A DNA stretch of 64,000 nucleotides from Leucobacter sp. Ag1 (GCF_000980875.1 NZ_LAYO01000101.1:19374-83373); one strand, 5' to 3'. Positions 7,950-16,626 are shown, counted from the first letter of the stretch. Notes: generated from the letters alone by a model not told the origin. Numbers and translations are program-made.

Positions 7950-8957
7950 TCAGCGGACCTTGACGTTACGCAGGACGGCGGCGGCCTTCGTCGCGCGCAG
8001 CTCGACGGCGACGGGGCCCATCTCGACCTCGTAGCGCTTGAGAGCGCCGGAGGCGTTGTCGTTCGCCGGGAGGTAGGCCTGCGCGAGCTGGCCGCCGATG
8101 GTCGAGACACCGCAGAAGCCGTCAAGGCCCACACGGTAGGCGTAGAGATCCGTCAGGCCGGTGACGCTGCTCCCGCCCACGGTGCGGGTCGAGACGGGGA
8201 TGATCTCGTCGGTCGAGCCCGCCTTCTGGCCGGCGTCGCCGAAGACGACGTTGCCGTACATCTCGCGCTCGATCGGGCGGCCGTCGGGACCGAGGAGGTC
8301 TTCGATCGGGTTGCGGGTGTACATGCCCGCACGGCGCGCAGCGGCGCGGACGCGGGCGAGGGAGAAGCGGTTGCCGAGGATCAGCGCGGGCGCGCCGTCG
8401 AGCTGGGAGAGGAACTCGTCGATGCGGTCGAGTGCCTTGTGCTCGGCGCGCGCGTTCGTGTCGAAGTCGGACCAGTCGGTGACGACACCGAGGCCCAGCT
8501 CCGTGCTGGTGCCGACGAGCGCCTTGTCGAGGCCGTCGAACGCGTTGGAGTCGGTGGCGCGGTCGCCGTTGATGACGAGGTCGGCGAACTTCGCGTTCGA
8601 CGCCTTGATCTTCTGCTCCATGTTGAGCGCGACGTTGCTCGACGCGGCCGGGCCGAGGCGACGGGTGACGCGGTCCACGGAGAACGAGCCACCGAAGACG
8701 GCGAGCTCGGTCGTGAACAGCTCGGTCTCGACGTTCTGGTCGGTGTACTCCGAGTTGATCGCGCGGGTGGAGGCCGTCGCCTGGGTCTTCAGGCGGCGGT
8801 AGGAGTGGGCGAGGGTGTCGCCGCCGCCAGCGGGGTTGACGACGTCGTCGAAGATCAGCGAGTCCGGCACGACGCCGGTCTTGCGGAACTCGTCGATGAC
8901 CTGCACGTCGACGTCGGTGGTGGCGTTGTTCTTGGATTCAGCGAGCGAAACAGCCAT
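7950..8957 (-). CDS. Major capsid protein
   Basis: A 335-residue protein (MAVSLAESKNNATTDVDV) with AAAGGAG 7 nt upstream of the ATG. It follows the scaffold gene and precedes the connector genes. Features of an HK97-fold capsid are visible: a helical N-arm, an E-loop-like region (residues 45-110), a long spine helix near 150-190, and a C-terminal beta segment with YRVGLDGFCGVSTI. There is no obvious protease gene next to it, and a separate scaffold is present. The flanking hairpin at 7902-7940 suggests separate control of mRNA level. Confidence 0.88.
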   Translation of the reverse strand: MAVSLAESKNNATTDVDVQVIDEFRKTGVVPDSLIFDDVVNPAGGGDTLAHSYRRLKTQATASTRAINSEYTDQNVETELFTTELAVFGGSFSVDRVTRRLGPAASSNVALNMEQKIKASNAKFADLVINGDRATDSNAFDGLDKALVGTSTELGLGVVTDWSDFDTNARAEHKALDRIDEFLSQLDGAPALILGNRFSLARVRAAARRAGMYTRNPIEDLLGPDGRPIEREMYGNVVFGDAGQKAGSTDEIIPVSTRTVGGSSVTGLTDLYAYRVGLDGFCGVSTIGGQLAQAYLPANDNASGALKRYEVEMGPVAVELRATKAAAVLRNVKVR

Positions 8958-8978
8958 GAGGGCGTGCTCCTTTCAGGG

Positions 8979-9674
8979 TTAGTCGCCGAGGGCGGCCGCG
9001 AGGGCGCCTGCGAGCGTGGTGGGTTTGGGGGTCGTGCCGCCCGAAGGGGCGGGCCCGGACGATCCGGGGAGCGTGGGGGCCGCGACAGCGGGCGTCGCGG
9101 CGTAGGCGGGGTTGGCGGTCACGAACTCGGTGATCGCGGCGCCGAGCTTCTCGGCGTCGGTCAGGTCGATGTCCTTGATCGCGGCCTGGAACGATGCGGA
9201 GTCGAGCAGGAGTGCCGGGTTCGCCTTCTCCGCGGCGGCGGCCGTGACGGCCTTCTCGCGGGCGAACTGCGCGATCTGGGCCTGGGCCTCGTCGCGCTCC
9301 TTCTGCGCCACAGCGAGCGCGGTCTGCGCCTCCTCCGCTGCCTTCTGGAAGGACTGGCCCTCGGTCATGAGCTTCTGCACCTGCTCGGGCGTGAAGCCCT
9401 GGATCGGCGCGGGCGCCGCGGGCGCGACGGGCGCTGCGGCGGCAGGCGAGGGATTCGGGGGCAGGCTGCCGTGCTGTGCGGCGTAGAACGCGGCGAGCTG
9501 CGCGGGGTTCGGCGCTGCGGCCGCCGCGGGATCCGAGGGTGCAGCGGGAGCGGCCGGCGGCGCGCCTCCCTCGCCCTCGGCGAAGCGGATCCCGCGGAGC
9601 GCGAGGGGCGCGCGGCCGATCGACCAGTCGACCGCGACGGGGTCGGCCTGGCGCTGGAAAGCGGATGTGGACAT
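8979..9674 (-). CDS. Capsid scaffolding protein
   Basis: A 231-residue protein directly before the major capsid gene. I chose the ATG at 9674 (MSTSAFQRQADPVAV), which has GAGGAGG 6 nt upstream. A longer frame to 9734 would run into the terminator at 9720-9750. Residues 38-95 are an Ala/Pro-rich linker, 96-150 are a charged coiled-coil (EEAQTALAVAQKERDEAQA), and the tail is Gly/Pro/Thr-rich. The composition and place fit a scaffold that guides procapsid assembly and is removed later. No Ser-His-Asp maturation protease domain is visible. Confidence 0.82.
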   Translation of the reverse strand: MSTSAFQRQADPVAVDWSIGRAPLALRGIRFAEGEGGAPPAAPAAPSDPAAAAAPNPAQLAAFYAAQHGSLPPNPSPAAAAPVAPAAPAPIQGFTPEQVQKLMTEGQSFQKAAEEAQTALAVAQKERDEAQAQIAQFAREKAVTAAAAEKANPALLLDSASFQAAIKDIDLTDAEKLGAAITEFVTANPAYAATPAVAAPTLPGSSGPAPSGGTTPKPTTLAGALAAALGD

Positions 9675-9719
9675 GGTCGTGCCTCCTCGGGCATCGGTTG
9701 AGCCCGAGGTTTCGGGCAT

Positions 9720-9750
9720 GAAAAAGCCCCACACGGATGTGCAGGGCTTC
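9720..9750 (-). terminator. Terminator with T-run before the scaffold gene
   Basis: On the minus strand AGCCCTGCACA folds with TGTGGGGCT across a short loop and is followed by TTTTT. It sits between the small gene ending at 9768 and the scaffold start at 9674. It is the clearest T-tailed hairpin in the structural region. Confidence 0.75.
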
Positions 9751-9767
9751 AGATCAGGGGGTCAGGG

Positions 9768-9980
9768 TCAGGCGGGGAGTGACTCGTTCCAGTCGGTCAC
9801 CCATCGGGCGAGCTCGGCGCGCGCGGTGCGCTCGTGCTCGAGGGTCGGCGCGGCGGCGTACTGCTCGAGCGCGGCGTCGAGGGCTTCGTCCCACGGGCCG
9901 GACGTGAGCGAGCCTGCGGCGGCGGCTTCGAGGACGTGTTCGAAGTCGCCCGGGGTAACGGGTTCGGGGAGCAGGAGCAC
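9768..9980 (-). CDS. Small phage protein of unknown function
   Basis: A 70-residue protein with a GTG start at 9980 (VLLLPEPVTPGDFEHVLE) and GGAAGG 7 nt upstream, 4 nt after the MuF gene stop. It is acidic and mostly helical, with no recognisable motif. A position just after a MuF-toxin-like gene could suit an immunity or packaging partner, but nothing in the sequence proves this. Confidence 0.65.
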   Translation of the reverse strand: MLLLPEPVTPGDFEHVLEAAAAGSLTSGPWDEALDAALEQYAAAPTLEHERTARAELARWVTDWNESLPA

Positions 9981-9984
9981 CGGG

Positions 9985-11763
9985 TCACCTTCCTCTCAGG
10001 GCCTTGACAAGGGCCGCGTGCACGGCTTTCTCGAAGTCGGTCGCGATCGTGGGAGAAGTCTCCACCGTGGCGAAGGCCTCTGCAACCATCTCATAGACGC
10101 TCTTCGTGGCGTACTCACTGATGAGGCCGCGAGCATGCGCCCGCTTCAGCAGACCAGCGTCGGTCTTGAGCGTGCCGCCGGGGTCGACGAGGTCGCGTAG
10201 GAGTCGCATCCCCTCACGGTTCGCCGCCTGGCGGGTGAGGACGTCGGCGGCGTGGCCGAGCTCGTGGATGGTGACGTACCGGCGGCCGTCGACGCCTTCG
10301 GCCATGTGGAACCAGCGCACCGCGCGGATCCGCTCGACGCTCGTAGGGGTGAGGTCGCGGGCGAGGTTGAAGCCGACGTGCACCAGCTTCGACCGCTCGT
10401 GGTTGCTGCTCACCCATGCGAGTCTGGACCTCCCCGGTTCGCTGGTGAAGGTGATCTCGGGGATCTGCTTCAGTGCGGGGAAGCGGCGCACGAGGTCCTC
10501 GAGCGCGCTCAGGTTGCCGAGGACCTGCGGCATGCGCGTCTTGGTGACGTGCTCGAGGCCGGTCACGCGCACGCCGGGGATGAGGTCGCGCAGCGCGCTC
10601 TCGACCTTCGCCGCCGAGCTCGACGGGGACGGGCGGGGGCGTGCCGTACGGCCGCGGGGGTTCTTGTCGCCGCCGTCTGCGAACGGGAGCTGCTCGCGGT
10701 ACTCGCGGCGGATGAGCCCGGTCTTGCGTACATGGTCGCGAAGGTCGGCCTGCGCCGCGCCGATCTCGCGGGGGTCGCCGTCGCGCTTCGCCTGCCGGAC
10801 CTCGCGTTCGAGGCGGCGCAGTTCGTCGCGGTCGGCCTGCTTCTGCGGGTCGTGCGTCGAGTAGTCCGTCGGGTTCGCGGCGCCCGGCAGCGAGGGCACG
10901 AGCACGCAGCGGCAGTTCGGGTGCCCCCATCCGGCGGCGCGCATCTCGTCGAGCGTTCCGTCGACGGTGATCTCGACGGGCTCGCCGGTGATCGCGTGCC
11001 GCACCGTGACGGTCCCGGCCGGGCCGCCGTCGGTGATGGTCTTCCCGGCCCAGGCCCCGCACTTCGTGCACGCCGAGGCGCCGATCACGGGCGTGAAGGT
11101 CTGGATGCCGTGCGCGGCCATGGACGCGACCGACTGGTCTCGCCAGGCGCGCGCGGCGGCGGTGCGGGTCGCCATTTCGGCGTACGCGCCGATCGTCCAC
11201 CGGCGCCCGCCCTGGTCGACGAACCCGGTGATGCCCTCCGCGAGGTAGCGGTCGAGCATGCGCTGATGGAGTGCCTGCGACGTCGTCAGCCCGGCGAGGA
11301 GCTGCGGCACCATCTGCGCGGTCATCCGCTGGTAGGCGTCCGCCGGGAGGCGCAGGACGCGGGCGTTCAGTGCGCGCAGCGTGTCCCGGAACTCGAGCTC
11401 GACCGCGGCGACCGCGAGCGCGCCCGCCTGCGTGAGTGCCGCGACCCCGGCCCCGCTGTAGGCCGGCATGGTGAGGAGCTGGCGGGCGATCTCTGCCGAC
11501 GCCCCCGACGCGGCCTCCTCTGTGACGAGGCGCGCGAGGGCTTCGGGGGAGACGGTGCCGACGAGGCGCTCGGCCTGGCGGCGGAGGTCGCGGATCACGG
11601 CGAGCCGGGCGGCGGTCGACGGGGGCTCGTCGAGGGCCTGCTCAGCGTAGCGGCGGAGCGTCGCCTCGAGCTCGGCTTCGATCGCGCGGTATCGCTCGGC
11701 GATCGCGTGTCCGAGGTCGTCGATGAGGTTGGCTGGGGTGCCGCCGGGCCACTGTTCAGCCAT
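9985..11763 (-). CDS. MuF-type minor capsid protein fused to a zinc metallopeptidase domain
   Basis: A 592-residue protein. I chose the ATG at 11763, which has AAGGGGG 6 nt upstream. Residues 1-330 are the MuF/SPP1-gp7-like head protein: long helices, then a CTKCGAWAGKT knuckle and the family-specific HPNCRCV motif. Residues 330-400 are a charged, Ser/Pro-rich linker. The C-terminal domain has HELGH at about 500-504 with two glutamates in YEMVAEAFA near 558-562, which is a complete zincin active site. MuF proteins are packed inside the capsid, and in many temperate phages they carry C-terminal toxin domains. This one probably delivers a protease with the DNA (inference). Alternatively the protease could mature the head. 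Confidence 0.82.
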   Translation of the reverse strand: MAEQWPGGTPANLIDDLGHAIAERYRAIEAELEATLRRYAEQALDEPPSTAARLAVIRDLRRQAERLVGTVSPEALARLVTEEAASGASAEIARQLLTMPAYSGAGVAALTQAGALAVAAVELEFRDTLRALNARVLRLPADAYQRMTAQMVPQLLAGLTTSQALHQRMLDRYLAEGITGFVDQGGRRWTIGAYAEMATRTAAARAWRDQSVASMAAHGIQTFTPVIGASACTKCGAWAGKTITDGGPAGTVTVRHAITGEPVEITVDGTLDEMRAAGWGHPNCRCVLVPSLPGAANPTDYSTHDPQKQADRDELRRLEREVRQAKRDGDPREIGAAQADLRDHVRKTGLIRREYREQLPFADGGDKNPRGRTARPRPSPSSSAAKVESALRDLIPGVRVTGLEHVTKTRMPQVLGNLSALEDLVRRFPALKQIPEITFTSEPGRSRLAWVSSNHERSKLVHVGFNLARDLTPTSVERIRAVRWFHMAEGVDGRRYVTIHELGHAADVLTRQAANREGMRLLRDLVDPGGTLKTDAGLLKRAHARGLISEYATKSVYEMVAEAFATVETSPTIATDFEKAVHAALVKALRGR

Positions 11764-11778
11764 GGGCACCCCCTTGCG

Positions 11779-12096
11779 CTACTCGGTCACCTCGGAATAG
11801 GTCGCAGCGAAGATGTCGGGCTTGCACGGGTAGAACTCGCCCTGCACGCCCCGGATGACGAAGTCACCTGGTGCGGCGGTCATCGTGCCTTCGAGCGTTC
11901 CGATCTCGAGCGCGAAGGGGGCGCCGTTCCCTGCTACTCGGAAGTCGCGGAACCCGTGTCCCAGCATCCAGCCCGCGATTGCAGCGTGGGCGGCGTCGTG
12001 AGGGCTGAGACCCCCACCCGGCGGCGCGACCGTGTCCGCGTTGAGCAAGATCGCTTCGATCTCGACGGGCTTCTTGCGATAGCGCCTTGCCTGCAT
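11779..12096 (-). CDS. Small phage protein with GEFYPCKPDIF motif
   Basis: A 105-residue protein starting at the ATG at 12096 (MQARRYRKKPVEIEAI), with GAAGGAG 4 nt upstream. The C-terminus contains PGDFVIRGVQGEFYPCKP and then DIF..TY, a signature seen in many short phage proteins of unknown function. It lies between the portal and MuF genes, 2 nt after the portal stop. The sequence is a compact alpha/beta domain without a signal peptide. Confidence 0.75.
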   Translation of the reverse strand: MQARRYRKKPVEIEAILLNADTVAPPGGGLSPHDAAHAAIAGWMLGHGFRDFRVAGNGAPFALEIGTLEGTMTAAPGDFVIRGVQGEFYPCKPDIFAATYSEVTE

Positions 12097-12098
12097 GG

Positions 12099-13685
12099 CT
12101 ACTCCTTCGGGGCGGTGGGATCTTCGGGTGCGGTCGGGTCGTCGACTCGGCCGAGGGTGACCGGGTCCGGCGCAGCGGTGAGGCCCTGCTCGCGCATGAT
12201 CCGCTCGACCTCGTCGTCCACCGCTTCGGGCTCCCAGTCGGGGTTCGCGCGGCGCACGCTGGTCTCGATGCTGATCGCGTTGGCGACCTTCAGTAGGCCG
12301 ATGGTCTCGGCCTCGGTCTTCGGGTCGACGCGGGAGATGTCGGGGAACACGACGTTCAGGTCGAAGCGGCCGCCGCCCTTGCCGGGGAACAGGCGCCCGT
12401 CGAGTTCGAGCGCGACGCTGCCCATGCGGGAGAGCACCATGCGGTCGTAGAGGTTCTTCTTCGACCGCGACGTCTCGGTGCGGCGCTCGCGATGTTGGAT
12501 CTCGGTGGCCGTCGCCGTGCCTCCCGCGACGTCGCCGAGGCCCCACGAGGCAGGCGAGTAGCCCGCCTTCCGGAGGATCTGCTCGGTGATGCCGTCGAGG
12601 GTGTCCTTGTGCTCCTGCACGCGGATCTGGAACTGCTGAGGCGTGAGGTCCATCCCGCTGTCGGGGTCGCCGGGGACGTTGAGGCCGACGAACATCTCCT
12701 GGAGCAGGTCGAAGCTCGCTCCGGCGCCGGGCCCGTTCGATCGGAGGTAGGACTCGGGGACGATGAGTCGGCCGGCGCCGAGCTTCAGGTCGCGCATCCA
12801 CGACGACCACGTCTCGTCGGCGTTGTCGAAGATCGGGATGAGCTGGTTGAAGTCGGAGCGGCCGGCGTCCTTCAGAGCACCGTCCTTGCGCCAGGCGAGC
12901 GCGGGCGCGTTCGGGAGGTATCCCGCGGTGAGACGGTCGATGCCGGTCGGGATCTGGTCCTTGTCGTCGACGAGCGCGGCCCAGACCGCGGTCTCGGGGT
13001 GGTCCTTCAGCGGGCGGCGGCGCCCGAGGTTCGACTTTGTGCCGCGGAACAGGGCGTGTTCGATGTAGCCGCGCGCGTGGTGCTCGAGGTGTCGCCAGAA
13101 GTGCACGCCGTCCTGCCACTCGGACCAGAGCGTGACGTCGACGAGGCGGCCTTGCCGGAACGTGGGGATCGCGGTGTCGGCGGCGGCGTAGTCGAGCCAC
13201 ACCCGTTCCTCGAGCTCCTTGTCCCAGCGGGGGACGATGATCGAGGCGCCGAGGGCGCTCTTGATCTCGCCCATGCTGTTGAGCATCGCGTGGTGCGCGT
13301 CGGAGTTGAGGATGTCGTCGAGGCGGGCCTGGGCGGCATCTGTGGGTGTCGTCTCGCCGGTCTCGGCGAAGCTCGTCACCGGCGGGTCGGAGTACTGGAG
13401 GTCGGACGCGAGCGTTGCGAGGTCCGCCGGGATCGGGAGGTGCACGCGGGAGCGTTCGCCGTCGCCGACCGGGCGGCCCCAGAACATGCGGGAGGCCGCA
13501 CCGACGATGCCGCCGCGGTGCCCGGTGCCGTTGTGCCGGTGCGTTGCGGCTTGCTGGTCGTTCCCGGCGAAGCGTGCGATCGCCGCGACGTCGCCGGTGA
13601 GCCAGGCGTCGTTGAGGGCGTACTGGTCGTACGCGGGCTGCCAGGCCTTCGGGGGCCATGGCGAGTTCGGGCCGGGCATCGGCAT
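12099..13685 (-). CDS. Portal protein
   Basis: A 528-residue protein of the SPP1-gp6-like portal family. It forms the dodecameric DNA channel at the head vertex. The start at 13685 (MPMPGPNSPWPPKAW) has GGGAGG 9 nt upstream; the second ATG at 13679 is an alternative. The stretch IIVPRWDKELEERVWLDY, the crown-like helices around 330-420 (LLQEMFVGLNVPGD, then SPASWGLGDVAGGTATATE) and the acidic Pro-rich tail are typical. It follows the terminase in transcription order and overlaps no neighbour, but an opposite-strand gene is inserted upstream of it. Confidence 0.9.
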   Translation of the reverse strand: MPMPGPNSPWPPKAWQPAYDQYALNDAWLTGDVAAIARFAGNDQQAATHRHNGTGHRGGIVGAASRMFWGRPVGDGERSRVHLPIPADLATLASDLQYSDPPVTSFAETGETTPTDAAQARLDDILNSDAHHAMLNSMGEIKSALGASIIVPRWDKELEERVWLDYAAADTAIPTFRQGRLVDVTLWSEWQDGVHFWRHLEHHARGYIEHALFRGTKSNLGRRRPLKDHPETAVWAALVDDKDQIPTGIDRLTAGYLPNAPALAWRKDGALKDAGRSDFNQLIPIFDNADETWSSWMRDLKLGAGRLIVPESYLRSNGPGAGASFDLLQEMFVGLNVPGDPDSGMDLTPQQFQIRVQEHKDTLDGITEQILRKAGYSPASWGLGDVAGGTATATEIQHRERRTETSRSKKNLYDRMVLSRMGSVALELDGRLFPGKGGGRFDLNVVFPDISRVDPKTEAETIGLLKVANAISIETSVRRANPDWEPEAVDDEVERIMREQGLTAAPDPVTLGRVDDPTAPEDPTAPKE

Positions 13686-13702
13686 GTGGATCTACCTCCC
13701 GG

Positions 13703-13708
13703 TATGGT
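13703..13708 (+). promoter_or_regulatory. Putative -10 box of the inserted plus-strand gene
   Basis: TATGGT lies 8 nt before the ATG at 13717, and no ribosome site is present. This fits a leaderless transcript. No clear -35 element was seen. Confidence 0.45.
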
Positions 13709-13716
13709 CGTGAGCT

Positions 13717-14196
13717 ATGAGTGATGTGGCGGTTGTCGCGCTGATAAGCAGCTGCGCGAGCGTGGTTGGTGGACTGGTCGCGCTCGTCGGAACGTTCTTC
13801 GGTCCGGCCTGGCTGGACCGCGGAAGGCGGCTGCGAGAGGCGAAGACGCAGGCGGCTGCGGCGGCTGCGGATCGCTCCGACCGGAGGAGCCGCCGTGCGG
13901 CAGAGCTGGTCGACGCGCTGCATACCTCGGCAGGGGCCGCCCACCAGTGGGAAGAGAAGAAGGAGGCCATGCTCGCAGGCACCCGCATGATTGCCGAACT
14001 CGAGAAAGGTGAGGCGATCGCCGCTGCCCACGTCCGAAGGGTCGTTGACAGCGCCCTCGCCGAGCCGGACGATGAGAGGTCAACCGTCATCGCGACAAAA
14101 GGGACGGACCAGCTGTTCGCCTGGCTGCGAGGGGACCTCGAGGAGATCGAGCTCATGCACTTTGCCGAGGCTGAGGAGGCGCACGGCCCGTTCTAG
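13717..14196 (+). CDS. Membrane-anchored helical protein inserted against the late operon (candidate moron)
   Basis: A 159-residue protein on the plus strand, wedged between the portal and large terminase genes of the opposite strand. Residues 5-30 (VALISSCASVVGGLVALVG) form one membrane segment. The rest is a charged helical domain with a coiled-coil-like region (RRLREAKTQAAAAAADRSDRRSRR) that should face the cytoplasm. Its last four bases, CTAG, also form the terminase stop. There is no ribosome site, but TATGGT lies 8 nt before the ATG, so a leaderless transcript is likely. The opposite orientation and own promoter suggest expression in the lysogen. The function is unknown; superinfection exclusion is a possibility. 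Confidence 0.72.
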   Translation: MSDVAVVALISSCASVVGGLVALVGTFFGPAWLDRGRRLREAKTQAAAAAADRSDRRSRRAAELVDALHTSAGAAHQWEEKKEAMLAGTRMIAELEKGEAIAAAHVRRVVDSALAEPDDERSTVIATKGTDQLFAWLRGDLEEIELMHFAEAEEAHGPF

Positions 14197-15482
14197 GCCG
14201 CGAGCCCGTAGACCAGCGGCTTCCACTGCGAGACGGTGGAACGGATCGCGTAGCGGGCGGCGTCGAGGGCGTGGTCGTCCTTCTTCACGACCGCGTCGTC
14301 GCCCTCTTCGCTGGCCTTCGCGTCCCACTCGTATTCGGTGACCTCGGATAGGAACACCTCGCACCGGTCGGACACGATGAGGCGATCCTGGGCGAGCAGG
14401 TTCGACACGTCGGAGATGCCCTTGAGGACGTCGTTGCTCGCCTGCCACGGCGTGATGCCATCGTCGTGGAGCTGCGCGCGCATCGACGCGGCGGACGGGT
14501 CGAGGAACACGTACTCGGGCGCGGGCACGTAACGCTTCTCGGGTCCGTGCTTCGAGGCGAGCCATTCACGGAACCGCTTCGACAGCTCGACGTCGGGCAG
14601 CGTCTCGCCGTGGTGCTCGGCGGACGAGTAGTGCCACTCGTCGATGAGGACGAGGCGCGGCTGCTGCTCGTCGGTGATGCCGAGCAGCAGAGCCGCGGTC
14701 GTGTTCGTCGTGCCGTAGTCCATGCCGACCGCGAGCGTGCGCGCGATCGGCGGGAGGTCGGCGTGCTTCACGAGGTGCCGGTCTTCGTCCCACATGGCGT
14801 AGACCGCGCCGGCGGCGTTCGTCCACTGGCCGAGGATCATGCGCTGGTAGAAGATGCCCGCGAACTGGGCCTTCGTGTCGCGCACGTAGTCAGGGTCGAG
14901 CGACGGGTTGTCGTCCATCGTGAACGAGAAGTGGATGACGTTCTTCTCGTCGGCCTTCAGGATCCACTTCTTGCGGAGCCAGTGGTTCTTGCTGCCGGGG
15001 TTCGTGGTCGCGAGGCAGCGTGCACCGCGCACGCGGAGGCGGGTCATGAGCATGTCCCAGAACCCCTCGGGCAAGATCGTCGCCTCGTCGACGTACGCGA
15101 GGGCGACGGTCATGCCGCGGATCTTCGTCTCGGACTCGGCGTTGTTCGCGCCGTAGAGGTAGACGGTGCGGCCGAGGATCCGCGCGGTCTTCGCGCCGGG
15201 CGTGTACTGGACGTGCTTCGTGAGCTCGCCGAATATCGCCGGGTCGGTGAGCAGCGTGAAGATGTTCGTCTGGATCGTGTCGAGCGTGCGGCCCACGATG
15301 ATGATGCGGCCGCCGGGCGGGGCGTCGAGCACGGCGATGAGGAAGGCGTACAGGGAGACGTACGTCTTCCCAGCCGACACGGCGCCGGACCAGATCGCGA
15401 TCTTCTTGCGCCGGCAGTCGGCGATGGAGAGGATCTGCGCCCTCGACATGAGGGTGAGGAGGGGGTCGAGCGCATCCGGCAC
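14193..15482 (-). CDS. Terminase large subunit
   Basis: A 429-residue packaging motor. It has a Walker A SGAVSAGKT at 32-40, a Walker B ending YVDEA around 130-134, and coupling motif ATTNP near 158. The C-terminal RNase H-like nuclease carries GMDYG (D255), FLDPSA (D328) and KDDHALDAARY near 401. All key residues are present. The GTG start at 15482 has GGAG 6 nt upstream, overlapping the stop region of the small subunit. It uses ATP to pump DNA through the portal and cuts concatemers. The length is usual for a phage of this type. Confidence 0.95.
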   Translation of the reverse strand: MPDALDPLLTLMSRAQILSIADCRRKKIAIWSGAVSAGKTYVSLYAFLIAVLDAPPGGRIIIVGRTLDTIQTNIFTLLTDPAIFGELTKHVQYTPGAKTARILGRTVYLYGANNAESETKIRGMTVALAYVDEATILPEGFWDMLMTRLRVRGARCLATTNPGSKNHWLRKKWILKADEKNVIHFSFTMDDNPSLDPDYVRDTKAQFAGIFYQRMILGQWTNAAGAVYAMWDEDRHLVKHADLPPIARTLAVGMDYGTTNTTAALLLGITDEQQPRLVLIDEWHYSSAEHHGETLPDVELSKRFREWLASKHGPEKRYVPAPEYVFLDPSAASMRAQLHDDGITPWQASNDVLKGISDVSNLLAQDRLIVSDRCEVFLSEVTEYEWDAKASEEGDDAVVKKDDHALDAARYAIRSTVSQWKPLVYGLAA

Positions 15483-15485
15483 GGG

Positions 15486-16007
15486 CTACTCCTCCTGTGG
15501 GGTCTCCTCGGGCGGGGTGCGCAGCGCGGCCGCCGCGGCGTCGAGGCCAGCCTGTAGCGCGCGCACAGCGGACTCCGCACCCGTGACGTCGGGATCCCGC
15601 TCGACGACGCGTGAGAGCTTGTCGAACGCGATTCCGGCCATGGTGAGCGCGTTCCGCTGCACCTCGATCGGGGGCTTCGTGAGCTCGTGCTCGGCGTACG
15701 TGTTGTCGCGGCCGCCGAAGCTGAACACCTTGTAGGGCTTGCCGAGCGAGTCGAGAGCTTCCTCGGCGCGCTGGAGCATCTTCTCCGCGAGACGCTGGCG
15801 GCCGGCGGCGAGGTCGATGCTCTTCGCCGCGGTCGCGTCCGCGGTGCGCTTCCGATCGAACGCGAGACCCTCGTCCTTCGCCCAGCGGGAGATCGTCGAC
15901 TTCGAGACGCCGAGCTCGCGCGCGATCGCCGACGCGGACAGCTCGCGGGAATGCAGCTCGCGCAGGCGTGCGCGGTTGGGATCGGAACGTTCCGCGGCGT
16001 TCGGCAC
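15486..16007 (-). CDS. Terminase small subunit
   Basis: A 173-residue DNA-recognition subunit directly before the large terminase. The GTG at 16007 has GGAGGAA 5 nt upstream. Residues 18-45 form a helix-turn-helix (ELSASAIARELGVSKSTISR) that should bind the packaging site. The middle contains helices for oligomerisation, and the C-terminus is acidic (PEETPQEE). The GxxxTYAEHELTKPPIE segment recurs in actinophage small terminases. Confidence 0.85.
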   Translation of the reverse strand: MPNAAERSDPNRARLRELHSRELSASAIARELGVSKSTISRWAKDEGLAFDRKRTADATAAKSIDLAAGRQRLAEKMLQRAEEALDSLGKPYKVFSFGGRDNTYAEHELTKPPIEVQRNALTMAGIAFDKLSRVVERDPDVTGAESAVRALQAGLDAAAAALRTPPEETPQEE

Positions 16008-16040
16008 GGGGTTCCTCCTCGTGTTGGTCGGGGGTATGCG

Positions 16041-16074
16041 AAAGGCCCGCTCTCCTGGTGTGGAGGCGGGCCTT
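16041..16074 (-). terminator. Terminator after the membrane-protein cassette
   Basis: AAGGCCCGC at 16042-16050 pairs with GCGGGCCTT at 16066-16074 (9 bp), and on the minus strand it is followed by TTTC. It lies 12 nt after the stop at 16086 and separates this cassette from the terminase operon. Confidence 0.7.
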
Positions 16075-16085
16075 CGTGCTGGGCG

Positions 16086-16613
16086 CTACTTGTTGAGCTT
16101 GGGCGGGTCGTCGGTGCGTTCGACGATGAGGTTGAGGCCGCTGTCTGGGTGGTAGGTCCAGGTGGCCTTGAGGTGGTTCCAGGTTTCGGTCTGGGTGCCG
16201 TCGAGTGCGCGGGTGTTGTTGATCTTGGCTTCGAGGGACGCGGGGGCGTCGAGCTCTCCGAGGAAGCAGAACACCTGGGTGGCGGTGAGGCCTTCGCCGT
16301 ACTTCATGACGGCGTGGTCGATTTCGACTGCTTCGCCGTCGTCGAGGGTGTCGTAGTGGAAGGTCGTGAAGTCGCACGCCTTGGCGGCGTTCGGGAACTC
16401 GTTCTTCCGCTTCTCGAGGGCGGCCTTGTGCTGCTCGACGCGGTCGTGTTCAGCCTGGTTGGCTGCTGCGACGGACGCGATGGTCACGCCGGCGGCGATG
16501 AGGACGACGGCTGCGGCGGATCCCCAGAGGATGAGGTTGCGCTTGGTCTTCTTCGGCGCGGCGGGCGCCGGGGTTGCGGCGGTCTCCGGCTGCGGCGCAT
16601 CTGGGGTGGTCAT
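16086..16613 (-). CDS. Membrane-anchored exported protein, autonomous cassette (candidate moron)
   Basis: A 175-residue protein starting at the ATG at 16613 (MTTPDAPQPETA). Residues 1-27 are Pro/Ala-rich and cytoplasmic, 28-50 are one membrane segment (LILWGSAAAVVLIAAGVTI), and 51-175 form an outside domain with two Cys (ACDFTTFH and QVFCFLGELD) that could form a disulfide. There is no ribosome site; TAATCT ends 7 nt before the ATG. Terminators flank it on both sides (16684-16718 and 16041-16074). Own promoter plus two terminators define a cassette independent of the lytic operon, expected to be on in the lysogen. Codon choice is noticeably richer in T-starting and GTG codons than its neighbours. 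Confidence 0.75.
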   Translation of the reverse strand: MTTPDAPQPETAATPAPAAPKKTKRNLILWGSAAAVVLIAAGVTIASVAAANQAEHDRVEQHKAALEKRKNEFPNAAKACDFTTFHYDTLDDGEAVEIDHAVMKYGEGLTATQVFCFLGELDAPASLEAKINNTRALDGTQTETWNHLKATWTYHPDSGLNLIVERTDDPPKLNK

Positions 16614-16620
16614 GGTGTCC

Positions 16621-16626
16621 AGATTA
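16621..16626 (-). promoter_or_regulatory. Putative -10 box of the membrane-protein cassette
   Basis: On the minus strand TAATCT ends 7 nt before the ATG at 16613. The spacing suggests a leaderless transcript. Confidence 0.55.

Noticed and set aside
11779..14031. 750-codon minus-strand frame across the portal gene
   Set aside because: Only its last 105 codons are a real gene (start 12096); the rest is the shadow of the portal gene.
16086..16613. Lipoprotein
   Set aside because: There is no lipobox Cys at the end of the hydrophobic segment; the Cys residues lie in the outside domain.
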